From the NCBI GenBank assembly GCA_030062745.1, contig CP099841.1, positions 34,588,368-34,652,367 of the forward strand: a stretch of 64,000 nt of DNA, read 5' to 3'. The DNA is from Capitulum mitella (lineage: Eukaryota > Arthropoda > Thecostraca > Pollicipedomorpha > Pollicipedidae). This document shows, one piece after another, positions 46,501 through 58,500 of the stretch. The notes beneath the pieces are model-generated. The model ran no database searches. It was not told the DNA's origin and saw only the letters and a list, made by a program, of their open reading frames with translations. A program made the position numbers and the translations under genes. Within the stretch, counting starts at the first letter, position 1. Each line of letters opens with the position of its first letter.

Positions 46501-49500
46501 TGTAGATTACAACGGTCTCGCAGTCCATTGTTTTAAGACATGCCGCAGTCTGAGATCTACTCTACCTATGCGTGTGACGTCCATGCAGACTAGGTCGGCC
46601 AGCAGGTGCTTCGCCAGTCCCTCCCGCTGCATGATGTGCACCAGCGTGGTGGCGATGTCCTCCTTGCTCTTCACGCCGACTAGCGGCTCCAGGATCTCGC
46701 ACAGCTGGGCGTACCGCGACGTCACGTAGTGCAGGAAGTCACTGTACACGTGCAGCGGCAGGATGTCCACCGCCTGGAACCTGCGGCGAGGAAAGAGCGG
46801 GTCAGAAGAGCTCAGCCAGCACACACAGGCCACGGGGCCACGGCCTGGAGCCTGCAGGACAGACACGATCAGGGGTCCGGTGTGCAGAGGGCGTCCGTGG
46901 GATCTGTAGCGAAGACTTCAGGGTTGAAGAAGCGTCCAATAGCTGTGGCTGTCCGGATAAGGTACGTGGTAAGCTGCTGTCCATGCTGACATATGCAGCA
47001 CCACGGTAATGGCTACAATTTCTTCTCCATCCCGAGTACTGTATCTGCACATCCTAACAACCCCGAGACGGTGAGTTTATTATGTTTGGACTATCGCGGA
47101 TGCACTGGCGCACCGGACCTGACAGCGGAGGTGCATGACATCTTCTGTAAACCGGAAGACCGGCAGCCAAATGTTACGCACTGAATAATCAAACACAACG
47201 AATCCGGACTCCAACGTCTATGAAAATTAATGGTTCCAGGCAGCATACAAAGGTGCAAACATAGGGACGATGAAATACGCTGGGATCGATCACGAAATGT
47301 TCGTTAGCTTTATTCGGAACTAAACGGACATGGTAAAACTACTGGAATTGTACAATACTGGTTTAGCAAAGCAGAAAACGGGAACAGAATCAGATGTTTA
47401 ATGCAACCAGAAATCTAGATTCGGTAAAGTGGCTCGTAAAAACACTTTGTTCTGGCCTTACAATGACCAAACGCCGTGAAACACTAACCACCCTGAGACA
47501 GACAGAATGTCAGGACCACACGCTTTGGTTCTGCGCCGTAGGCATCTTTGTGCCCAAACGATACACGTCTAATTTATGCCGCATGGTCTACCCTCACGTG
47601 TCCAACCACAAATCAGTCCGTAATCTTTAAGTTGGTAAAGGTTTGCTTTAAAACAGTACCACAAGGTTGCATCTATCACCATTAAGATCGGCCAAAGCGA
47701 CAGCCGGTATGAGCAGTCAACACCGGGAGACTTTATGTCCGTACTGTTCGCAACTGTTGGACGTACTAGGAACCAGGTGGACAAGGTGAGAAAAAAAAAT
47801 CGAAATAAGGTCCTCCGAATCGTTTCAATGGTGACTCCTAAGAAACACTGCCAACGAAAAACTTTCTGGCTACCGGTCATTCAAACCGACCCATCAAAAT
47901 CCTCAGAACAAGTGGCAGGTGCAAACAATTTCTGCACGCAACAGCAAATCGTCCACGCCATGCACTGATCTTTAGGGATATCGCCGTTTCTTGGCACCCG
48001 AAAAGCATATCAGATGCCATAAGACGAAAACTCCGGGTAGTGGGGCAACTAAAACCGTGTAATGAGTCAACATCGGTGTCGAATGGCTGTAGCTGGTTGC
48101 CAAGACACGATAAGAAAAGTTTTACTGCGACTGTTTAGTTTCACTGGACGACTTTACATCCGAACTGGAAGCGTTCTTATGACATATACGTGCAGTAATG
48201 TATTTCACGCATGCCGGTCACCAAACCGGGCAGTGAAAGGCCATGCGGCACTTCCGTTCCCCCCCCCCCATCTGCCGGTCCGTCGAGGACTGGCCAGCTC
48301 ATATTTGGCACGACCGGCCTATTTTGAGCCCAGGTGCGACATGCCGTACAGCAACCGACAAGGCAGACCACATGAGGCGTCGCTACAGGAAACGGCAGTC
48401 GTGCACTGTGTAACCCCGACCAAACGCCCTCACGAGGCCCACCTGCACTTGATGCGCAGACTAGGCGCGTGCTTGTTGCTGCTGCCTCTCTCCAGGGCCA
48501 CCGGGTACCACTTCTCCACGAAGAACTTCGAGTTGACGGAGCTGACGGGGATCTCCACGGTGCCTGGAAATAGGCGGCTCGTCAGCGCCGCCGGACGAAG
48601 CCGGCCCGCTGACGGCCGGCCGACGGCGGAGCGTCGGGCGGCACGCGCGGCCGGCGACACGGCCAGTCACGTGAGTCGGATCGGGCACGACCGCTGCGCA
48701 TCTTCTCTGCACGAAAATAGCAGCCGCCCAGATGTCGACGCGCAGCGAGAGGCCGCAGAGGGCATTTGTATCTCTCTCCCTCTCTCTACCCGTCCCACTG
48801 CCCCGGCCCGTCCCGTCCCGTCGTCTTCGGTTCGGCTCCGCACGACCCGGCGACACCTGCGCCTCGCGTGAGGCCCAGATCAAACGGCGGCAAATCCAGC
48901 CCACCTGGCCAAACAGCAGCGCTACTGAACGTGACGCAAGGCCGCTCCGACAGCCCGCAGCCCTTGGCCGAACGCGGTAATCTGGACGCCACCTCCGACC
49001 GCCGGCCAAGCCACTTACCGACCAGCACGTTCTTGTCCTTTTTCCGCTTCTTGTCCGGCTCGCGGTACAGATTGACGCTGATGCACTCGACCGTGGGCAG
49101 GTTGTTGAACTCGAACTGCTCGCCCCAGAAGCAGAGCTCGGTCTTGGCCTTGCTCGACGTGCGCGCGTACAGCGTGCCGTCCAGGCACAGTTCGCAGAAG
49201 TAGCGCTTCTTGGCCGTCACCGTCTTGGCCTCGAGCAGCCAGATCTTAAGCGAGTTGTCGATTCGTCGCATTTGCTCCCGGTTCGGCTGTACTGTGCGGC
49301 GCAGGCTGGCGGCAGAGACGAAGCCGGACTGTCAGATTCTGTAGTCGGGCACCCAATCAGTGCACAAGTTCGGAAAACTATGAATGCAGACATCGTCGCT
49401 GGGATAGGACAACAAAACGCCGGGGATTGCGTTGTATTCAGACATCCATCGGGCAAGCTGGCCGGGCGGAAATGCACGGTAACATCAGACAGTCACGTCA

Positions 49501-52500
49501 CAGTTTGGATAGTATCCATTCATATCACAGTGCAAGTATGTACTGTGTACGGTAAAATCTGTCGCATGTTGGCACAGTCTGCGGTGTTAATCGGCCAACA
49601 AAGTCAATCGACTTCTCGGCCAGTTTTTTTTAACAAAGTCCATGTTTACAGACGGGGGTGAGTTGCTTTCTTCTAACCAAGCAGCTCAATATCCGTTGGC
49701 TAAATCAGTTTCACACAAAGGAAAAGTCAGGGCCACGTCGTAGTATGAATCGCTCATGAAAGGACCGCGGAATGATGAAATGAATAAATGAAAGGGCTGA
49801 ATTACGGCCGGGAGAGGAAAATAACACACCAGCACGTAAAATTTCACGTGCAGTCTTGGGAAGCACGCTACAACGCTCCGTCACACAGAAGCCTGGCAGC
49901 AACTTCGCATCGCGTACGACCACAAGATACTCGAGTCGCAAGGGCAGGAGGGGTGCTCACGGGCAAATCAGGGCAGAGAACGGCCGGACAGTTTGACGCG
50001 GACGCGGACTGGCGAGACATAGACCGCCTGGTCCGTTTGGGTGGTGTCGGCAGCGGACCAAGGTTCCAGGGCGGCTAACGTTTTGACAATGCCAAGCATT
50101 GCACGCGCTCCGTCGCGTTTATGCCAGATCTGAGGGCTGTGATGACGGAGCCGCAGGTTGCCGGTCTGACGCGGGTATGCAGATATCTTCTCAAGAATGT
50201 ACAGGCAACAGAAATAAATTTAGCACGGAATGCGTTCGCTACTCAAAATAACACGCGCGACGACTGTCTAAAATATCTGAGTTAGCGCTGCTAAAAAAGC
50301 ATGTTCTTCTGAAGTTGAGCAAACAACTGCGAAGTGCCGCGCTGGCACCTCATTGCTTTGACAGACAGACTCAGGACTGCTTGGAGCGGAGTCGGCGGGG
50401 CCTGCATTGACGCAGCCAGGCATTTCAAAGGTGGAATCCCGACCCACAGCAGGGATTAGCGTTCAGCAATTTCTCGCCCGAAGATCCGCCAACCATTGCA
50501 AGCTGACCGCGCACAACTACCCGCAGATTTAACATAACCACTGTCCAGCACAGTGCATGCCAGGAGAGCACGTCCCGTCCAGGGTGCCCGGTTCGATGCG
50601 CAGTTGGCGCAGATGAGGCACGGGCGCACCCCTTCCAGCATATCGACGCCACGGGTGGCAAGGTTCGCCTGAGGACAGATCCTTCACTCGACTGAGCGCT
50701 TCTCCGACCGCCTCCTCCGGCGCGCGCGCTTCAGCGAGCCGGAGCTGGGCGGAGCCGTCGGTGGCGGCGTGACCGGGTCGCCGTCCGCTGTGCGCCCTCC
50801 GAGCGGCCGCCGGCCACGGGCCTGAGGAATAATGCGGACACGACGACCCCTCCGGAGGACGTACCGGCGGCGGCCGGAAAAACGACGACCGACCCGGACG
50901 TGAGCCACCGACTCGTCCGGCGCTCACCTCCGGCCAGGGGACGGGGCCTTTTCACAGAAAATGACCGAGCGGCCAACCATGCGATAACGGTCAACCTCTG
51001 CTGACTTAAGCACCAAACAAAAGACTGAGTAACTCGCGCACTGCAGACGGCTGCGGCTCCCGGCGGCGGTAAAAGAACGGAGCTAATCAGCTGAGGCTGG
51101 CGAGATTAGCAGAGAGAGCCGCTTCAGACGACGATCACGGACGACAAGTCACGGCCGCATCAGTAAATCTTCTGGTGGAAACCCTCGCGCCGTGTCCGCT
51201 TACTGGGATGATACAGCGGCGAGGAATGCACTGCTATCGTTCCGAGGAATTCCGCCAACTGAGGCACACGAAGACCTAACTGCTGGTGAGGTGTTATCAT
51301 AATACGGGATGCCGAGGCTTTTCGGGGCTGCTTGTGTTTGCGCTGGCATGGTGCGCATTCGAAACAGAGCACGTTTTTGAAGAGGCCTTATGATTCTTTC
51401 TATCGCGCTATGTCTCAGAACATAGTTAACCGGGTCGCAACCAAGTATCATGCACTTTGTGATGAATGCGTATTATAAGGAACTAAATCGTCCCATCCAT
51501 CAGGGCAGCAATGCCAATGTTTGGTGGTCCGACGGTCAGGATTTTGCACAGTCATGCATTCGTGTCGCCAATTATGTATTCAGTGTCCTCAATCTTGCTG
51601 TCTAGGGTCTTCTTACCGAACGTCCTGATGGCAGACATGCAGAGCACTCCCTGCTGTAAGCACGTTCATTTCGTGCCGCCCAATCACTAGCCGGACGTGA
51701 GGAGCCTTCTATAAATGCAATCTAACATCAGGTGATGTCACTTGAGCAACCTTCCTGATGTATCAGCCCAATCCACCGCCATAAACGTTGCACGGAGCGG
51801 GCGCTGTATAAGCAGAGGCCTATCGTAACGCACATGAGCACCCATTCAAGCGCAGAGAAGGCAGGCTGAAGACGACCTCGAGATCTCCGCGACGCACCGA
51901 TGCGTCATTTGTGACATCCGCGGCGCACTGATACGTCACGTGCTGTTCTGACAGGCCTGGAATTCTCAGCAGATGCTAGTTTCCCATCCGTCCCACTGAA
52001 ATCCCCCCAAGTGCTGATGATTCAAAACGGCCCAGAAAAAGGAGACCAGCTGGAGAGGCCTCCGTACCGGCTGCCGTTCTCTCGAGATCCACGTCAAGCC
52101 GCTGATCTCTTCGTCCCGTGCACGTCTCCGCTGCAGCCCTACCCGGCGGTCCCGCCCCGACCCTCCGCCGTCTCACCTGTGTATCCAGCGGTCGCGCTCT
52201 TCGGCGCTGCGGCAGCTGTAGTAGCGCGTGCCGCTCGGCGAGCTTATCTGGATGCAGTGCTCCTGGCCCAGGATCGAGCTGTGCAGCGGCTTGATGGTCA
52301 CCTCGCCGGCGCCGAGCTCCGTCGACGAGACCATGCTGTGGCCCGAGAGGAGCGACTCGTGCGAGCGCGACGAGCGCAGCCGCGACGACGCCGGCCTGCC
52401 GGAGCACGCGGGAGGTCAGGGCCGCCGCCGCCGTCCGTGTATGATGCGCCAACGCTTGGCCGGTGCAGTGACGCCATCCACTGGACGGCGTTCAACGGGT

Positions 52501-55500
52501 GGCGTCCCCGGGCGCCTCACGTCGCCGGGACGGCCAGACACGCCACACCCGGCGCAGCCGAGCGGACACATCACACGCAGCGCGCACAAACAGACACGTC
52601 GCACGCACGGCGCAGACAACGCGGCACACACAGCAGACGCGCATCACGTGTGGCGCGGCCACGCATGCACACCGTGCACGGCGCAGACATGCTTACACAC
52701 CAAACACGGCGCAGACATGCTTACACACCAAACACGGCGCAGACATGCTTACACACCAAACACGGTGCAGACACGGCCACACCAGTCACGACACTGACGC
52801 GTGGACCGCGGGGAGGGCCTGAGCCCAGGACCGGCACCCGAACACGCACACAACCGGCTGGGACACACGTATACCCCACAACAGGAAAGCAAGGCCATGG
52901 CGGTGGCGGCCGGAATGTGCAGGAACAGCACATGCAACGGGGTAATGCTCTGGCATGCCGGGCAATATCCGGCACGCACGGACAAAAATCCCAGAATCGC
53001 TGGGAAAACAAGCAGCCGGAAGACATTCCTCTGAAATCCAGCCGGCATGACCGGCGTGACAAAAAACGCTCTCCCGCGGCTTCAGCGGCGACAGCAGCAG
53101 ATGAACCACCACGGGGTCATCACGGAACGAGCCTCTTCCGCCAAGCGCGGGCCGCCGACGACCCGACGGCGCCGGTCGGCCCGGGAGAGCCCCGCCACGG
53201 CTCCCAGGCCCGCCGCCGTAACCAGGCCATTAGAAAGCCGCCGGCCGCCGCCGGCCGCCGCCGCGATCGCGCTTCCTGCAGGCAATCTGCGGCCGCGTCC
53301 CGACGCAGTGTGGCCGGCGCGTTTCGCCACGGAGCGCCGGGAAGGCCACTCGACCCCGGGCCGGCGGCGGGCTCCGGCTCGGCCCGTCGAGAACCGCCGG
53401 CTCCGCGCTCTCACGCGCGTCCTCGGCGGAACACAATCCGCCGTTTGCGGCGGCGAGGCGAGGCGGCCGGCGCGGCGCCCGGCTGTCTGGCGCTCGTCAG
53501 CGGTGGTCTCCGCTCAGGACGGCCGACTCTGGCGGACGACGCCAACCGGGCCTGTCTGGGACAAACACGGCGGCACGTCTCGGCCGTGAAACGGCCCACC
53601 AGAGAAGGCCGCCACACCGGCAGGGGTGGAGCAATTCGTGGTCCCACGCCACCACCTCGCGCCGTTAAAACCGGTTCGTGCGACCGCAGAAAGCAGAGCA
53701 GACCTCATAACTCTACCAAGGAGAGAAATTAGAATTCCGGCCGCATAGCCGTGCTTGCTAAATGGAACGACCACCTTCATTTTGACTAAAACGAATCCGG
53801 TAAGATTAGTTCCTTCCAGCCCCGTAACGAACCCACCAACCGACTTCAGCAGACAAAGCCGGAAGTTTTGAAAGGAAATTCGATATTCCAGACAAACATA
53901 CCACACGACATTCAGGTGGTTACCAGCGCTTCCGTATTCATTCCAGGCACGCCAGAGGTTCCCATTTCAATGCAACAGGAAGGCCTTCCTCTGTATGCTC
54001 GATTTCGAATACGGCAGTTCATCTTCAATCGCGGAACTCGTACTACAGCGTCACAGCCTCAGAATGCAGTGAGAGTTGTGTCTGTATAATGTTGTCTGCA
54101 TATCTAATGTACGTTCCACACAGCTCCCAATCTGGCCTGCAGGGCAGAACGCATGCTGCACAGGCACCGCCAAGCCTCCCTCAGATCGACATCAGACACG
54201 CCTCGCGCCTCCCGGAGCACTGTATCCGGCCCGGGGGCCGAGTAGCCGGACCCGGGGTCCAGGACGCTCCGCTCCGCCCGGCCGCCGCCGCCCGGCGGCC
54301 AAACAGCCGCCGGTGGTCCGGCTCGTGTTGAAGACGAACGATAAACCAGACCGCACCGCCCGCACTGTAAATACTGGCCCACCGGCGGCGCGGAACCTGT
54401 ATAGACAACGCGCCGAATGACCGCCTCAACAGACGCTGACGGACTGTCACCGGCGAGCTCCGCCGGCAGCGTGCCGAGGAGAGCTGGCAGAGTCCGCCGT
54501 CTCACGGTCCCGGGGGGACCCGCAGAGCCCACCGTCCAGTCCCAGGCGATCTGCAGGGCTCACAGGCACCCAGTCCCAGGCGACCCGCAGAGCCCACCCC
54601 AATCCCACGGAGAGCCCGCGGAGCCGTCGTCGAGGATGAGTCGCATTCTCCGCCGACGGCGTTCATTTCGGCGGCGGTCGCCCGCCGTCCGCCGACCGCC
54701 GCCCCCCCGCCGCCTCCGACCGCCGACGGCCGCCCGCCGTCCGCCGTCCGCCGACGGCCGCCCGCTGTCCGCCGACCGCCGCTCCCGCTCCCCGCTCCCG
54801 CTCCCCGCTCCGACCGCCGACGGCCGCCCGCCGTCCGCCGTCCGCCGACGGCCGCCCGCCGTCCGCCGACGGCCGCCCGCTGTCCGCCGACCGCCGCTCC
54901 CGCTCCCCGCTCCCGCTCCCCGCTCCGACCGCCGACGGCCGCCCGCCGTCCGCCGTCCGCCGCCCGCCGCCCGCCGCCCGCCATCCGCCGCCCGCCGTCC
55001 GCCGACGGCCGCCCGCCATCCGCCGCCCGCCGTCCGCCGCCCGCCGCCCGCCGCCCGCCGACGGCCGCCCGCCGCCCGCCATCCGCCGCCCGCCGTCCGC
55101 CGACAGCCGCCCGCCGTCCGCCGACAGCCGCCCGCCGCCCGCCGCCCGCCGTCCGCCGACAGCCGCCCGCCGCCCGCCATCCGCCGCCCGCCGTCCGCCG
55201 ACAGCCGCCCGCCGTCCGCCGACAGCCGCCCGCCGCCCGCCGCCCGCCGTCCGCCGACAGCCGCTCCCGCTCCCCGCTCCGACCGCCGACCAGCCGCGTC
55301 AGGCGGCGCGGCCGTCCGGCCGACTCATCAGCCGACCCCGGCCGAGCCGCGAGCGCGCCGTCATCCGCGCCGGCCTGCCGCCGCCGGTCGGAATCCGTTC
55401 TCGATCGGTTATGCGGCAACAAAGGCCGACGACAGGCGGCGCCGCGCCGCGCGCCGCCGTCCCCCATCTGCCAGCCGGGCCAATCGGGCCCGGCCGGCCG

Positions 55501-58500
55501 CTTCATTAATTACCGAAACGTTTGAAAGCCGGCGGGTCGGCGGGAGCCGGCCGAGTCGGCGGCGCCCCGCTGGCTCGGCCGATCGTTGCCCAATCGGCGG
55601 CGACACGGGCTTCTGGCGCGCGGCGGCGGCGGGGGCGGCGTGCCGCGGCACTGTACCGGAGCGCCGTCCCGCGGCACTGTACCGGAGCGCCGTGCCGCGG
55701 CACTGTACCGGAGCGCCGTCCCGCGGCACTGTACCGGAGCGCCGTCCCGCGGCACTGTACCGGAGCGCCGTGCCGCGGCACTGTACCGGAGCGCCGTCCC
55801 GCGGCACTGTACCGGAGCGCCGTCCCGCGGCACTGTACCGGAGCGCCGTGCCGCGGCACTGTACCGGAGCGCCGTGCCGCGGCACTGTACCGGAGCGCCG
55901 TGCCGCGGCACTGTACCGGAGCGCAGTCCCGCGGCACTGTACCGGAGCGCCGTGCCGCGGCACTGTACCGGAGCGCCGTCCCGCGGCACTGTACCGGAGC
56001 GCCGTCCCGCGGCACTGTACCGGAGCGCCGTGCCGCGGCACTGTACCGGAGCGCCGTGCCGCGGCACTGTACCGGAGCGCCGTGCCGCGGCACTGTACCG
56101 GAGCGCCGTGCCGCGGCACTGTACCGGAGCGCCGTGCCGCGGCACTGTACCGGAGCGCCGTCCCGCGGCACTGTACCGGAGCGTCGTGCCGCGGCCGCTG
56201 TCTCAGAGCGGGAGAGCGGTATAATGCCGTCGCCCGCCACCGTCACGACCAGACACCGAACGAATCATCCGCTGAACGAATCATCGCTGTACACCCCCAA
56301 AAACGCGCGTAGCGACAGTTACGAGATGGACACAGGTGACCTTGACTTATCCTTGTACCAGGGGCGGAAAAACCACCTAGCATGCCGCATTCGAACGGAA
56401 ATGTCCGCGTTCTTTGTTTTCGGCGCAATGCATCCGTGCTAAGAGTACACCTACACACGTGTAGGAGTCCTGGTTGACAGGATGACGGCTCCAAAATCGG
56501 CGCAACAGACGTCATCGGAAGTTCAGCAGGAAAATGAATGGCATTCATTTTCAAAAATAAGCTGCCCTTTGCTCAGACAATGAAAAAGACCAGCACGGTT
56601 TTTCATCACATGACACGCCTAGATCGATGACAGGATACCTTTCCAAACAGTTCAACATTCCATTTAACAATATGACCTATGTATTCCAACCTTGAAGGTC
56701 CTGCACCTTTAACATTTACATGGTTGCTGAAAGTTACCTTGATAGGTCTTTGTAGAAGTACACAGCTTTTCGTTCCAAACGACTTTCAGGGGTCATTCAC
56801 AAAACCATTCACGGTCTACCTCGGCGCAGTGACCAGACCACCTGCAGCCCGACCCCACCATGTCAGAGGCAGGACTCCAGCGGACGCACCAGCAGCGTGC
56901 CCCTGCCACCACAGCACCGCAGCGGGCCGCGCGCCGTCCCGGTCCGGCACGGCTGACCTCGGTACACCAGCAGTCCCGGAACCGGTCAGTCGACCCGGCC
57001 CGGCGGTCCCCCGACCCGGCCCGGTACCCGGCGGTCCGCCGACCCGGCCCGGCACCCGGCGGTCAGTCGACCCGGCCCGGTACCCGGTGGTCCGCCGACT
57101 CGGCCCGGTACCCGGTGGTCCGCCGAGCCGGCCCGGTGCCCGGCGGTCCGCCGAGCCGGCCGGTGCCGGCCGGGGAGAGGTCGTGGCGCGGGGACACCGT
57201 TAGCGCGGCGGTCCGGCGGCCGCGTGATCGCCGGCCAGAGGACGGCGTGGGAGTCACGTGGCTGCAGCGTGTGGACTGCCGAGCATTTCCCGAGCTTTGA
57301 CCAGATTTCGCCAACCAGGAGGCGAGGACAAACCTAACGCCGCTCAAAACTGACTAAACATCGGATCTCGACCGTTTTGTTTTCTGATTCTCGCAATGTT
57401 AATTTGTTTTCATTTTTGGTGCGTAAAGCAAAGCCAAATTTTCGGCCTCCAAGGACGGGACATGGTCCCTTTGGCCCCCCCCAGCCATGTCCATGATTTC
57501 AATGGGAGCCAGGGTACGCACTGGCCGACAGAGAGTTGTGAAAACTGGCAGTAGCTGAGGAGGGCAAACATGGACGCGGATAAAAGTGTGCACAGACCTG
57601 GCGAGCCGCTTTACCTTCACTTTGCCTCAGCCGTCGTTGAAACAGCCGAGGTCAAAGGGGACGAATACATTGCATGAGATACAGGTGATGAGACCGCAGA
57701 CCTTCTCGACATTTTGCATGAGTCTGGTCCTGAATGTACAAATCAACAACGACTCCGCCAGCAAAAAGTGATAAGCCCGAATAGTCTGCTTTCAACAGGG
57801 CAAAGGCCATGACACCAACAAAAGTTTCGCAAATCAGAGTCTTGCAAGTGCAGAATCCCAAAACACGGCTTAAATGAACTGCGGCCTAGTGTGACAGATC
57901 ACTTATTGTTGTGACACACAAAGGCTGCTAAGGATGCCTGTCGGCCGTCTTTTTTCAGTAAAGAGACCCGATTGTTTGCTCGTGCACAAAAAGATGCGTG
58001 ACAGTCCGGGCCGGTGAGCAGGGGACCGAAAACAGTTCTCTGAATGTCCAGCGTAGTGCGACATTCTCCCTGTTCCCTAAACATGAACAACACACGCTCT
58101 ACAAGTCTCGACTTCTGCCGACCATGCACCTGAGCCCGGCAACACGGCGTCCGCGAAGTGCCCCTGAGCCGAACAGCGGAGCCGGAGGCACGCCCGGCGG
58201 CCGGGTGCCGCCCTGCAGCTGCACCGCCAGCCAGGCAGGGCCGCCCGCGAGCCTGCGAGGCCGGCCGGCGCCTACCTGGGAACGGCGCGGCTCGCGCGCC
58301 GCGGCCGCCGCCGCACCGTGGCGAAGCTGGGAAAGCAGTGCGGGTCGGCGCCCACGCAGCAGGCGGCCACACTCATGACCCGACCCGACCTGACCCGGCC
58401 CGACCGCGCGCGGCCGCCCGGCCCGCCGGCCTCGCCCCGACTGCCGGACGGCGGCGGCGGCGGCGGCGGCGGCGGGCCGCGGCCGAGTATTTATAGCGCC

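Noticed and set aside
52011-53732. 573-codon plus-strand open frame
   Set aside because: It overlaps the raskol PH exon on the opposite strand and GC-rich repeats; composition is Arg/Thr/His/Gly rich without motifs.
55641-56195. Regular direct repeats resembling a CRISPR array
   Set aside because: Units are contiguous with no unique spacers, and the genome is eukaryotic.
54417-56312. 631-codon plus-strand open frame and overlapping minus frames of 200-334 codons
   Set aside because: They run through the CCGCCC array and the 26-bp satellite, where lack of stops is a property of the repeat; no domain is visible and the region is inside a raskol intron.
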